A DNA stretch of 43,724 nucleotides from an uncultured Lachnospira sp. (GTDB lineage Bacteria; Bacillota; Clostridia; Lachnospirales; Lachnospiraceae): NCBI GenBank assembly GCA_944381165.1, contig CALWKC010000056.1, forward strand, positions 1 to 43,724, written 5' to 3'. A model generated the notes under the pieces. The model saw nothing but the letters and a program-made list of their open reading frames with translations. It did not search any database and was not told the DNA's origin. Positions 25,632 to 36,400 of the stretch are shown here, piece by piece. Every line of letters begins with the position of its first letter. Positions within the stretch are counted from its first letter, which is position 1. Position numbers and translations under genes: made by a program.

Positions 25632-25662
25632 GAGTATGGCACAAATTATCTGTGCCATACTC
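25632..25662. terminator. Convergent terminator between trpD and the prophage
   Basis: GAGTATGGCACA and TGTGCCATACTC form a perfect 12-bp stem with a 7-nt loop, between the stop codons of two convergent genes. T-runs are weak on both sides, so it may act as a barrier more than as a strong terminator. Confidence 0.65.
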
Positions 25663-25681
25663 CTGAATTTTATATAAATTT

Positions 25682-28126
25682 CTACGCTGTTCTTTTCCAC
25701 ATATAGCAGGTAATATAAGGCTGCAAATTTGTATGCGCCTGTCCACCGCCTGCATCTCTTGACGGTATTGATTCACCGAAGGTTGTCGCTATTTCACCGC
25801 CTCCTTCAATCCATAAATCTGTCTCTCCGTTTTCTTTTATACCGGATGTAGAATTAAAAACTCCAATAGTATGGTTATGCGAAGGCATTTGATTGGCAGT
25901 TAATGTTACGGAACTATAACCGCCCGTTTTTTCAACGGTATTAAAATTACTGTCAGAAGTATTTACGCCGACCGGAACCCGTCCGTTTCCCCATGCCGTC
26001 CATGTTCCAAAGCCAAATATAGTTCTTGGATTAGTTGAATTAACTGACATATATATACACCCCACCGGATATATCTTTTTCATAACTTCTATAGCTCCTG
26101 TTGAAGATAGACTTGTAGCCGCTCCACCAGCAGAACTAGAGCCGGCATAATTATGCGTATGACTGCTCGCCGCTTTAGTGTTTAAAGCATTTGTGATAGC
26201 CTTTTGAGTCATAGTACCGTCTGTTAATGAGCCTGCTTGAGTATACAGTTTTGTAATTCCTGAAACGGTCGCAGTTCCGGTTGAATAAATTGTATTGCTG
26301 TCAGTCACACTTGTTTTACTTCCGTCACTCCCTGCTAATGTAATTGTTGACCCGGACTTTGTAAGCGTATATGTTGTATTTATTTCTGCATCTGTTCCCG
26401 GCGTATACCCGAGCGCATTAATAACATTCTGCTTTGTCAAACTAATGGTACCTGAATTGTTTGTGATATTTGAGCCTGTTTTAACTCCGCCCAAAACAGT
26501 TGATGACGCCGTTGGAAGTGTATATGCAGCAGGCAGTGTAACCGTTTCTGTGTCAACTCCCGTTATATGTCCCTTTGTGTCCCTTGCAACAGACTTTACA
26601 GCAGTGAACTTTCCGCCGTGCGCAGGTGCAGCGGAAGATGTCGTATTAGTAGCTGCAACATCCTTATGCGTGATTGTCACAACACTTCCGGTCTGACTTG
26701 CCTGAATGTAGGCATCCCCGCTCTTGACACCTGTTATTGCTCCGTTTATGTTTGTCTGTGCGACACACCAGTCAGAATTTGCATTTCCTGAGCCGTTCCT
26801 GTCAACTAACGCTATTATTAAATCGCCTATTTCACATACCTGACCCGCATATGTTCCTGCGCCTGTAACACGATATGTCCAACCGGTTCTATATGTGGTC
26901 GGCAGGGCAGTAACAGTACCGTTTGTACCTATTGTGCCTTTTATAATCATCGCATCACTTGCCGCAATTCCGCTGCTTACAGCAGTCTGCACAAATGCTG
27001 TAGTCGCAATCTGTGTTGAATTTGTTCCGGCTGCTGCGGTAGGAGCTTTAGGCGTGCCTGTAAAAGCAGGATTTGCAATATTAGCTTTTGTGTTTTCTGC
27101 CGTTTTAGCTCGTGTTATTTCATTATTTAGCGCTGTTTCAACCGACATTGTTTTATCATAGACAACCTTTACGCTGTTTGGCGTGGCGGCAGTAGTAGTA
27201 GAAGTGCTTACTACGCTGTTTGTTAATTGAACTATTCCCTTAGAAGCAGTGCTCGCATCGTATAATTCTGAAATCGGAACTTTTGCATTAGAATCAAGCC
27301 CTGCAACGCCACCCGCAACATCTTTATCTTCAGTAAGCACAAAATGATGAGTGTCAAGTTTGTTCTGTAAATCATTTGCCTTGTTATTGGCGTTTTCCGC
27401 AGCTTTATTTGCATTGCTGACAGCCGCAGAAGTATCCGTCTGACGTTTATTTTCCTGTGTCTGTCTCGTTGTTTCATTAGACTGGCGTACAGTTTCATTA
27501 GTTTTTCTTCTATTTTCATTATTGATACGCTCCGTCTCTGCGGATTTGCGGCTGTTTTCGGCATTAACACGAGCTGTCTCGGCTGTTTTGCGCTCGTTTT
27601 CATTTTCTGTCAATTCTTTGTCCAATGCTTCAACCTTTTTATTATTATAATCAATCTGGGAAAGCGCATTTGATAAAGCATTAAATTCATAAGACGACTC
27701 TATTTGAGCGTGATTTAACGCCGTGGGCGCGATATTTACGTAAAAACTCATTACCGAAATAACAGGTGCATGTATTTCATAAATATCTTCAATATCTGTA
27801 GGTTTTTCTTCTGATGTAAACACCTTTTCAAGAAGCATTATGTCAGCCTCAGCTTTACCCTGAACCGAAAGCATTTGCTCAGTCAGTTCTACCAGAATAT
27901 TTCCCTCGTCCGTTATTTCACATTCATTAAAACAGCCCAAGCCGTCCGGTTTTCTGTATCTTATATAAGCACTCATTGTGTTTTTATCAGCCGGAAAGGC
28001 TTTTCCGTTTTCAGTGCACGATATTTCTATATATCTTGACTGATTATCATATTGCTTGGCTGGTACCGAAACAATATTTTTATTATAAAAATCCAAAGTG
28101 ATTTTCATTTTTGTAAATTCACTCAT
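25682..28126 (-). CDS. Phage baseplate/tail fibre protein: BppU-like N-terminus, collar-type C-terminus
   Basis: Residues 1-115 look like a baseplate upper protein (BppU) domain (MKITLDFYNKN, SAYIRYRKPDG, ADIMLLE). A coiled coil (about 155-250) of near-heptad repeats based on ENxRKTAETxR follows. The middle is a Thr/Ala/Ser/Asn-rich fibre with PAFTGTPKAPTA and repeated TTA/TVT patterns. The last 150 residues match the phage tail collar type (YPVGCIYMSVNSTNP, TWTAWGNGRVPVGVN, NQMPSHNHTIG, NLQPYITCYMW). I chose ATG 28126 with AAAGGAG eight bases upstream. It is the last structural gene, probably the receptor-binding protein. Confidence 0.88.
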   Translation of the reverse strand: MSEFTKMKITLDFYNKNIVSVPAKQYDNQSRYIEISCTENGKAFPADKNTMSAYIRYRKPDGLGCFNECEITDEGNILVELTEQMLSVQGKAEADIMLLEKVFTSEEKPTDIEDIYEIHAPVISVMSFYVNIAPTALNHAQIESSYEFNALSNALSQIDYNNKKVEALDKELTENENERKTAETARVNAENSRKSAETERINNENRRKTNETVRQSNETTRQTQENKRQTDTSAAVSNANKAAENANNKANDLQNKLDTHHFVLTEDKDVAGGVAGLDSNAKVPISELYDASTASKGIVQLTNSVVSTSTTTAATPNSVKVVYDKTMSVETALNNEITRAKTAENTKANIANPAFTGTPKAPTAAAGTNSTQIATTAFVQTAVSSGIAASDAMIIKGTIGTNGTVTALPTTYRTGWTYRVTGAGTYAGQVCEIGDLIIALVDRNGSGNANSDWCVAQTNINGAITGVKSGDAYIQASQTGSVVTITHKDVAATNTTSSAAPAHGGKFTAVKSVARDTKGHITGVDTETVTLPAAYTLPTASSTVLGGVKTGSNITNNSGTISLTKQNVINALGYTPGTDAEINTTYTLTKSGSTITLAGSDGSKTSVTDSNTIYSTGTATVSGITKLYTQAGSLTDGTMTQKAITNALNTKAASSHTHNYAGSSSAGGAATSLSSTGAIEVMKKIYPVGCIYMSVNSTNPRTIFGFGTWTAWGNGRVPVGVNTSDSNFNTVEKTGGYSSVTLTANQMPSHNHTIGVFNSTSGIKENGETDLWIEGGGEIATTFGESIPSRDAGGGQAHTNLQPYITCYMWKRTA

Positions 28127-28151
28127 CAACCTAACTCCTTTCAAAATATTA

Positions 28152-28183
28152 AACCGCTGCCTTGATAAATTAAGACAGCGGTT
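28152..28183 (-). terminator. Intercistronic hairpin between tail-tip and fibre genes
   Basis: AACCGCTG and CTT pair with AAG and CAGCGGTT across one mismatch and an 8-nt loop. Only TTTAATATTTT follows on the minus strand, so termination may be partial and could lower fibre expression. Confidence 0.5.
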
Positions 28184-28208
28184 AAATTATAAAATTATTT
28201 TAAATTTC

Positions 28209-31200
28209 TTATTGTTCTGTTTTTTGTTCCAGTTTTTTTATTCTTTTATTCTGAGACTGAACAGTTGCTATTAAATCTGCAATTAATTCATCGTAACGCA
28301 AAGCACAATAACTATTTGTAACAATATTATTCTCGTCAATATCCTCAACATCGCAGTATAATCCCCAATCCTCATCACCCATTTTATCTTTTACATCTTG
28401 AGCGATTAAGCCGTGATGATAACGGTCAGAAGTACCATTGAGCAATTTATACTTTGTTGGGGTTAAAGAATAAATAAAGTCAGATGCTTTATCTTTATCC
28501 AAAACCTCAATATTTTTCTTCAGATTAATATCTGATACCTGTACAGTACCATCATTTGTATATAAAGTGCCGGTAAATTTACCATTTCCGTTCCAGTCAA
28601 AATAAATGGAAACATCATTTGAACTATTTTGCATAACAAATTCTGTATCAGTAAACCAGCTCTTGATTATTCCATTTTTATTTTTTGTTTGGTAACGATC
28701 AAATAAAGTATACATTTTATTGTCAGCAGTTTTAATGATAGAGCCTCTTGTAGAGCCTTCTTTTCTATTTCCAAACCATATTCCCTCTGACTGGGCCAGA
28801 AAATAATTATCGTTTGTTAAATTATGAGCATAATACTCAATGCCATTTGTTACTGTCTGATATTTGTCTCCTGATGTTCCCCATGTTTCCATTGTTATAT
28901 AAGAGCCTGTATCTTTTCCCGATGAGTCTATAACAACTTTATTTTTTGAATACATACGTCCGTCTGCCGTGACATACCAGTTACCGTAATATGCGCCGTC
29001 TCTTTTTTCCTGTGCCGAAAAAACCCATGTGTCTGCGGATTTAGCTGTTTGAATATAAGACCTGTATGCATCATAATCGCTGTATAATGAATTGCTTGTA
29101 ATATTCCAGCCTCCTATTGTCCCTCCGGTAGCTTCGATATTTTTAACATGAACTCCTCCTGCATAATCAACTATAAAAGGAGCACTATATCTATTATCAT
29201 AAGAAGCACCAGCCCAAATGGCAGGATTAAAAGGTGCATCTGGATCATCCTCCAACATAGTTAAACCTACACAATATTGATTTCCAAAACTTGCTGTTGC
29301 CGACAAATAGGTTGCACTTATCTCAAATCCCCCAATCGTACCGCTTGTGGCATTTATCTTTCCCGAAATATCCGCATTCTGACATACAAAATTTCCGTCC
29401 TCGTCCATAGAAGAGTATAAAGCTTCCCAGACTATCTTGTCGGCTTTTAACCTTATTTCCTCTATTCCGTCAATGTCAGCCATTTCGGGAGAAGTAGATG
29501 TAGACCAGTCTATATCGACTCCCTTTATAGTCATTTTATTAGTATCGGAATTAAATATAATCTTTCCTCCGCCCAAAGCGAAATTACCGTTATTTAAATC
29601 GAGAAATGTTCCGCTTACAGTATTTCCGGCACTGTCTGACGAGTAGTTGGCAGAGTATATGTTTCCGGCAACAATCTCACCCGAAATAACTGTCTGAGCG
29701 TTTACTCCATATACCTCGCGCTCTGTGCCGTTTAGTGTGAATTTTTGTTTGCCGACAGCCAGTTTTGTAGTTTTCCAGTTATCATCAGTAAAAACTAAAT
29801 CTGAGCCGTTAAGCCTTACCTGCTCATCACTGTATACATCATTTACATCATCATAATTTCTGCCGAGCAGACCGTGCTCATCAACAACAACAGTAGAGTT
29901 TGTATTGAAAATATTATATTGTGCAGAGTCTAACCCCTCTTTTTGCAGTCGCTCAAACGAGTAATTTGCTTTCTCTCCCTTATCCGCCTGCTTTTTTACG
30001 GACGAATACGATGTTGCCATAGAATTTACCTGCTTTACGGTATTTCTCATCTGTCTGTCAAGAATACTCCCGGATTTTATTACATCTGAAAAAGTCACAC
30101 CGAGCTGCGTCAGATTATCATAGTCCATCTGTATATCCGTAAGCCTCATCTTATACAATTTTCCGTCGATTTTACATCTGATGAAATTTCCGAGTGTAAA
30201 ATCATCAAGTATCGGCTCAAATACACAATTATTATTTTCATCTGTAATCAATAATAAATTTGTCAAAGCAGAAGTTATAGAATATTGTTTTTCTCCTGAT
30301 TTAACCAGTTCGCTTTTTGCCTTTTCAATCAACTGCTTACATGAGGAAATCAGTTCGGCGTTGGATAATCCGTCTGATATATAGTTTTCGTTAGAATAAC
30401 TGTCCTCTCTTATATAGGATAAAAATAACTGCCATAAATCCGGGCCCATATATTTTTCAAAATTTAAAGTATTCTGGACTGAAACAAACAGCTTTTGTAA
30501 ACTTTCCTGAACTGAAATAACCGTATCTACCTCTTTATTTCTTACGGATAATTCTGACTGAATTGCGTTTAATTTATTATAGTAAGGGGTGTAATAAATA
30601 TCGTATAATTCTGAATTTCCGCTTGATATTCCTTGTTCTGTTAAAACATTTAAAACGGTCCGGTAGGCGGACTCAAAAGATGTTAATCTTGCAGCGCAGT
30701 ATTTTTTGAGTTCTGATTTAAAGTCTGACAATTCCTCCAGCTCAAATATATTATTAATATCCGTATCGTTAAATTTTGACATAGTTCTGTCAATGCACTG
30801 TGAAATATATTTTTTATAATCATCATTAATTGTGACAGTTACAAACTCAGTATTTTCAGCAATATCTTCATCAGATGAGTAGCTTGTAAGCTTAAATTTT
30901 CCTTTCCATTGCTGGGAAACTAATGACGATTCTGTAATTTCTATCTTATACAAACTTGTATTTATAAGCGACTTCGCCATTGCAAGAACAGCATTGTCGG
31001 CAGTATAAGAAGATACTGTGCTTACATCTGTTACAGCAACAGGTGACAGATTTTCTGTCGTCAATAACGCCAACTGTTCATTTGCCGTAGTGTCGGCAAT
31101 ATCCCAAGTAGGCATCATCTTGCTCTTCAGATATAACTCTGCGTCAATAGCGTCATAATATGCCGATGTGAGATTTGAATATCCGGTATAAGATGATTTA

Positions 31201-32297
31201 AGGAGCGCAAAATTTGTCGCCGGATATAACGCTTTAATATTTGTAATAATGGAATTATAGGATGATATATCACCGTCTAAAGATAATATTTTTGTATTTA
31301 CATATTCATCATAAAGTGAGTCATACGCATTAATTTTTTCAATCATTTCCTTCGGCATATCTGCTTTTGTATCTTCGTTAAAATAATAAATCCTGTTGCT
31401 TCCGTTTGGATTTATATTCTTTATGGTTGCATTAACCATATCGTCTCCGCCGGTTACATTGAAACAATTTTTTACAGAATCCGTATCAACGCTTAGATTG
31501 ACAGAATTGCCAAGATTATTTTTATCTATAAGAATTGTGGTATCATTTCCGTATGGATAATGAACTGCTGTGCTTTTGCATTCAGGACAGGTTATAAAAT
31601 CACTGTCATCACGGTAACCGCAATCCAAACACGTTGTTTTCATGTCATAAACATAAATACCGCGCTCATTTGTGTCAAATAAAAATAAACAGCCTATTTC
31701 TTCGGCAACAGTACCTGTTAAAAAATCATATACACTTTCACCGTCAACACTGAATGAGCGCTGTATATTATTAAGCGTCTCGTCAACATGTTTGACAGTA
31801 TAATCACCGCATTTATCACCCAGAACTCTGTGAAGCAAAGAATTTTCCGTATTATTTACATTGTAAAACACGGTAGGCGCTTTATAATCCTCCCTTGCAA
31901 TATCGTCCTCTGTATTAATCTCAGCCGTTATAGTTCTCTGACTTAATTCGGCCTCACACAAAGAAGTGGCAGTGATTATTTTTTTTGCAGTCTTTTCACT
32001 GTCGTCAACCTGTACGGTAATCTGAAACCATTCATCATACTCCTTGACCCAAACCAGTTTGAAATTGACTATGCTGTCCCAGAGTCTGCAAATTTTTCCG
32101 TCACATTCCTTATATACTGTAAAGGATAATTCATCAGCACCGTTAAATTGCGGATGATAACTGAACGAAAAAATATTATCTATCTCGCCGAGCTTTGATT
32201 TTGCACGATTACCTAATACAATGTGATTAGGTCTTACCTGCTTTAATTTATTTAAACGCAGCAGTTCTCTGATGTTTATTTTATTCACATTACACAC
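28209..32297 (-). CDS. Phage tail-tip (Tal-like) protein with C-terminal S74 chaperone
   Basis: The N-terminal part (about 40-400) resembles siphophage tail-associated (Tal/endopeptidase-tail) proteins. It contains an inserted four-Cys zinc-ribbon-like motif (CLDCGYRDDSDFITCPEC, about 228-245). The middle is helical. From about residue 900 come fibre modules with TIGGFEIS and TIGGWNITSNSLY, recurrent in Clostridia phage tails. The last 110 residues are a Peptidase_S74 intramolecular chaperone (VSDINLKKNIEVL with the Ser/Lys dyad, HHGLIAQDV), expected to trimerise and cleave itself off. The start is either GTG 32297 (overlapping the Dit stop by 8 nt) or GTG 32288; RBS spacing is poor for both. 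Confidence 0.85.
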   Translation of the reverse strand: MCNVNKINIRELLRLNKLKQVRPNHIVLGNRAKSKLGEIDNIFSFSYHPQFNGADELSFTVYKECDGKICRLWDSIVNFKLVWVKEYDEWFQITVQVDDSEKTAKKIITATSLCEAELSQRTITAEINTEDDIAREDYKAPTVFYNVNNTENSLLHRVLGDKCGDYTVKHVDETLNNIQRSFSVDGESVYDFLTGTVAEEIGCLFLFDTNERGIYVYDMKTTCLDCGYRDDSDFITCPECKSTAVHYPYGNDTTILIDKNNLGNSVNLSVDTDSVKNCFNVTGGDDMVNATIKNINPNGSNRIYYFNEDTKADMPKEMIEKINAYDSLYDEYVNTKILSLDGDISSYNSIITNIKALYPATNFALLKSSYTGYSNLTSAYYDAIDAELYLKSKMMPTWDIADTTANEQLALLTTENLSPVAVTDVSTVSSYTADNAVLAMAKSLINTSLYKIEITESSLVSQQWKGKFKLTSYSSDEDIAENTEFVTVTINDDYKKYISQCIDRTMSKFNDTDINNIFELEELSDFKSELKKYCAARLTSFESAYRTVLNVLTEQGISSGNSELYDIYYTPYYNKLNAIQSELSVRNKEVDTVISVQESLQKLFVSVQNTLNFEKYMGPDLWQLFLSYIREDSYSNENYISDGLSNAELISSCKQLIEKAKSELVKSGEKQYSITSALTNLLLITDENNNCVFEPILDDFTLGNFIRCKIDGKLYKMRLTDIQMDYDNLTQLGVTFSDVIKSGSILDRQMRNTVKQVNSMATSYSSVKKQADKGEKANYSFERLQKEGLDSAQYNIFNTNSTVVVDEHGLLGRNYDDVNDVYSDEQVRLNGSDLVFTDDNWKTTKLAVGKQKFTLNGTEREVYGVNAQTVISGEIVAGNIYSANYSSDSAGNTVSGTFLDLNNGNFALGGGKIIFNSDTNKMTIKGVDIDWSTSTSPEMADIDGIEEIRLKADKIVWEALYSSMDEDGNFVCQNADISGKINATSGTIGGFEISATYLSATASFGNQYCVGLTMLEDDPDAPFNPAIWAGASYDNRYSAPFIVDYAGGVHVKNIEATGGTIGGWNITSNSLYSDYDAYRSYIQTAKSADTWVFSAQEKRDGAYYGNWYVTADGRMYSKNKVVIDSSGKDTGSYITMETWGTSGDKYQTVTNGIEYYAHNLTNDNYFLAQSEGIWFGNRKEGSTRGSIIKTADNKMYTLFDRYQTKNKNGIIKSWFTDTEFVMQNSSNDVSIYFDWNGNGKFTGTLYTNDGTVQVSDINLKKNIEVLDKDKASDFIYSLTPTKYKLLNGTSDRYHHGLIAQDVKDKMGDEDWGLYCDVEDIDENNIVTNSYCALRYDELIADLIATVQSQNKRIKKLEQKTEQ

Positions 32298-33081
32298 CGA
32301 CCTTTCTGACAGGACTGTATTTAACGGTTATATTTATATTGAGAGTGGAGGAGTATATGTTTAACCTGTTCTCATACGTGCTGATAATTTTCATATAATT
32401 ATAATTAAAATCATTACACAAATCATGTGTATTAGCCGAAGACGTAATTACTCTGTTCTTACTGTCAATTTTAATAACTTCATTTTTTGTGCAGTTTTTA
32501 ATTTCAAAAATTTCATTATCCATAGTATTGGTTATTTTTAAATCTCCGTCTGATAAACATGTAATCTCAATATTAGGATATATGTCGCCGGTTTCGTCAG
32601 AGCAGTTATATATAGTAAAACTATTTACATTGCTGTACTCAACCGTATTTTCATCCATGAAGCCGTACGGATAATCACTTGTAAATGTAAGCTCAATTCC
32701 ATAGATTACTCCGTTTATTTTTACTGCCTGTATGTTAAAACTTCCCCAATAGTAAATATTTTCATATGTATCTTCTTTAACTTTGAATTTATGGCTTTCT
32801 TTTCTGTTAAGCCATCTGTTTATTTTACTGTACTCTTCAGCACTTACAGGCAGAGGATTACCATAAGAGTCAACTTTACAAGCCTGAAAAGTAAATGTCG
32901 GAGTGGAAGAGTAAGCGGGATTAATTAACACGCACTCATCTGTTCCGACAACATTTGTTCTCTCTGTCGAGAGCTGTGAGCCAAAATCTATTGTCTCAAC
33001 TCCGCCGCCCGAATCAAATTTGCATGGCATTAACATATAATCGCTTCCAAGTTCTTCAGCGTACTGAAAATCTGTAATCAT
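32290..33081 (-). CDS. Distal tail protein (Dit-like)
   Basis: This 263-residue protein lies between the tape measure and the Tal-like gene, the fixed position of Dit in siphophages. The N-terminal half shows the Sipho_tail pattern: YINP-like CVLINPAYSS, EYSKINRWLNRKESHKFKV, YYWGSFNIQAVKINGVIYGIELTFTSDYPYGF. The C-terminal half is beta rich, like the galectin-like domain of Dit. It builds the hexameric ring joining tail tube and baseplate. Confidence 0.85.
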   Translation of the reverse strand: MITDFQYAEELGSDYMLMPCKFDSGGGVETIDFGSQLSTERTNVVGTDECVLINPAYSSTPTFTFQACKVDSYGNPLPVSAEEYSKINRWLNRKESHKFKVKEDTYENIYYWGSFNIQAVKINGVIYGIELTFTSDYPYGFMDENTVEYSNVNSFTIYNCSDETGDIYPNIEITCLSDGDLKITNTMDNEIFEIKNCTKNEVIKIDSKNRVITSSANTHDLCNDFNYNYMKIISTYENRLNIYSSTLNINITVKYSPVRKVGV

Positions 33082-33105
33082 TGTTTATGCAATCCTCCAA
33101 TCATG

Positions 33106-33429
33106 TTATATTTTTATTTTTTTTATCTCTTTATTTAATTTTTTGTTAAACCTTCGAGCACCTGTACTGCAGATTTTTCGTGAGTCTTTCAATAAAGCGT
33201 TTATTTTTTCAGTTTTATCGTTTAATTTAACAAGCCCTTCCTCATACGCTTTTCTCGCAATAATAGTCTGTGAAAGCATATTTTTAACTCTGTCTGCAGA
33301 ACTGTTAAGGTTGTGTGTATACCCAACCAGCTGTAATTCCAGTGATTGTTTTTCCTTTTTTAACTGTTCGTTTTCTTTTTTCAGCAGTGTATTTTCTGCC
33401 TCAATATATTTAATGTTTTTATTTTTCAT
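33106..33429 (-). CDS. Small coiled-coil protein of the tail module
   Basis: I do not recognise a family. From ATG 33429 (MKNKNIKYIEAEN) it has 107 residues: an N-terminal leucine-heptad coiled coil (about 8-35, ENTLLKKENEQLKKEKQSLELQL), a middle helix, and a very basic C-terminus (RRFNKKLNKEIKKIKI). GGTGG lies five bases before the chosen ATG; an upstream GTG in frame is possible. It lies between tape measure and Dit, where some Clostridia phages carry a small accessory tail gene. Confidence 0.6.
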   Translation of the reverse strand: MKNKNIKYIEAENTLLKKENEQLKKEKQSLELQLVGYTHNLNSSADRVKNMLSQTIIARKAYEEGLVKLNDKTEKINALLKDSRKICSTGARRFNKKLNKEIKKIKI

Positions 33430-33474
33430 ATTAACCACCATTCCTTGAATTTTCACACAATGACAGCTAAATTA

Positions 33475-36400
33475 TCAATATACATACCTGTCATATGTGT
33501 TTTTTCCAAATGCCTTACCTAAAGCAATATTTTGTACCATTTTGGTGAAATCAGGGTCCTTCTGAGCCTCTCTCATAAAATCGCTGTAATTTTTAACGTT
33601 AGGTAATGTAACTGATACATCTCCAAATGATACTTTTACATCATTAGACATATTTTGCTGACCAATATAAGGAAACTGAGTATCACCCAAATTAAAATCA
33701 GGCACAACAGGCTTCTGTGCAAGCTTCCACAGATTTTCCGTCATTTCGCTTGTAAATACTTTGTCTCCCCTGCGCAGCGGTGTTATCATTCCTCCAAGCG
33801 TCTTGCTGAATATCAGTTCCTGACCTCTTTCCTGTGTCAGACCAAGCTGGTCAAACAGTATCCTTCTTGCCCCCTTTGCGTATCCGTTATTCTTCAGCCA
33901 GTTCAGAAGCCTTACATTCTGCTCATATGTACTGTAATATTCTCCGTCTCCGATAAGCATGTCCCAGTACCGGCTTCTCGCCTCAAACGACGCGTCTATA
34001 TTGTTTGATTTCAGCCTGTCTACCACGCTTGTATCTACATTTAAATCCTGAGGATAATAATATTTATATATAGCCCAGTCTGAACTTCCGGCGTCTCCTC
34101 CTGCGCTTCCTCCGCCTGAGGCCGGGTTTTCCCATGTGTTTGTTTCATATTCAGTCTGACTGCCTGTATCAGACCCGCCATTTGCCTGACTGCCTTGTTC
34201 AGCTATAAGTCCGGCTGCTTCCTCATCAGCATATTTAAGCAGCGCCAAAACACTGTCTCCGATATTTTTAACTGTTTCATGCAAAGCGCTCTGACCGCTC
34301 GTGAACTCATTTCCTATTTCAGACAGGGCATTGGTTATATTTCCTGAGTATACAGCCCATATTCCGTTCATGTTATCGCTCAGCGTATATCCCACAGAAT
34401 CAGCTGCTTCATTTATCGCGCCTGCGATTGCCCCGGTGTTGGCATTGCTCTGACTTATAACATCGCTTATTAACACGTCAAGATGGTCAAGCCTTTCATT
34501 GAGCCATTCATCAACGTCTGTCTGAAATTCGTCGAGCAGCTTCTCTGTGTCGGATATAAGCTTTTCATACTCTGTTTCCTTTAAATCCTGCCTTGCCTCC
34601 TCAAGCTCCGTTTTCAGCTGCTGGACATTCTTTCTTCCGCTCTCTGAACTGTCCCCCTGATAAGCCCGGTACTGCTTTTCCAGCACGGCAAGGTTATCTG
34701 TTAATTCGGCTATGTTTTTCTCATAATCATATGTATCTTTTATAGCGGATAACATGTCCTTATGTTTGCTGATTATATCATCAAGGCTGTTTTTGTATTC
34801 CTCGTATCCGTCGGAAATCAAATCCTTCAGGGCATTTTTTTCGTCGAGCGCCGACTGGACAGATTCCTGCTGCAGCTTTATAAGCTCCTGTCTCCGGTCA
34901 ATCAGGTCAGTGCTGTAAGGGTCCTTTGCAAGCTCCTCATCAATCTTTTTGACCTCATCGGCATATGCCTTTGACTGCGACGCATACAGCTCATATTTCT
35001 GCGCAAGCATTGCCTGAGCTGCCTGTCCGTAACTGTTAAGATTTCCCCCGTCATCGTAAAGACCCTTGTCCTCAAGAATACCGTACAGGAAATCCGACTC
35101 GTCAATTAAATCTGCCACATCATCTCTTGTCCTGTCAAACAAATCCCATTCAATCTGCCTGAGCTCATTTTCATATCCTTTAAGTGAATCAGTAGCATTT
35201 ATAATGGCTTCGGATACAGAATTTATATCCGTTTTCATGCTGTACCAGTTTTCAGAGCCCTCCTCAACGGTATTTATTTTAGAAGAGAGCGCTGCGTATT
35301 CAGCGTTTAAATTCTGAAGATTTTCTTTTTCAGCCTCAATGAGTGAATTGTATAAATATTTACTGTTAATATATCCGTCTGTCTCAAGAAGGCTCAGCTG
35401 TGCCTCAAGTATGCCCACTGTGTCTTCAATTAAGCCTATCTGTGCCTCGTATTCCGATTTCAGGTTGTCAAACCTTGTCATTGCAAGGCTTCGGTATTCC
35501 TGTGTAAGCTCATCAACAGCGTCTTTTGCCTCCCGGGCGTTGTCGTATAAATCAATGCATTCATCTATGGCATTTTTAAGACTTTCATCAGTAATTGTCT
35601 CAATTTCTATTGCACCGTCCGCAATTAAGTCCTTATAATGACTGTCCAGGTCATATGAGTTGAACATATCAGTATATTTACGATAAACCTGCTGCTGCGT
35701 ATTAATTTCGTCTTCAAGAACACTAAAGGAATTTTCTAAAGCAGAATTGCGTGAAAGCCAGTTTTTGGTCGTATCCGACACAATATTTTTAAGCCTCTCA
35801 TATGCTGATGATACTTTGTTTACAGCACGCTCAATCCAGTTAATTTCTTCTGAAAAAGCTTCCGCCTGTGAGCTAAATGAGTCTTCGTCAAAACCGCTCA
35901 GGGTATCCCATGTCAAATCCAAATTTGGTGCAACAATAGCTGCAGAGGCATCATTTAAAGACTGAATAATTTTATTATATTTTTCATATTCCTCTAACTG
36001 TTTAACACGGTCAGCTTCCATTTCGGGTGTAATCAGATCCGAGTCGTCATACACATTATATTCTTCATTTACTTTCACTGTATACAAGCCGGTCAGTGTA
36101 TCTTTTGTCGCGGAATAATATCCTGTCCATACTCCCGTAAGCTGTTTTATCAGATTACTCTCTATATCAGCTTTTGCTTTGGCAAGCGTAGTCCAGTTCT
36201 GAATATCAAAACCATATGCGTTTGACAGTTCTGAAAACAGGACATTATTATTAGAAAGCACCTTGCTGAAAAACGCGGCGTCTGCTGAATTTTTATTTAC
36301 AAGAGCCTGTATATACTGTTTTGTATCCTGTTCGTATATATCAGTAAGCGAACCGAACAGCTCCTGTTCGGAAATCAGCCCGAGCATGTATTTTGACAGC

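Noticed and set aside
25618-25681. Prophage attachment site next to trpD
   Set aside because: Only a convergent hairpin is visible; no integrase or matching second att site is in the window, so attL cannot be called.
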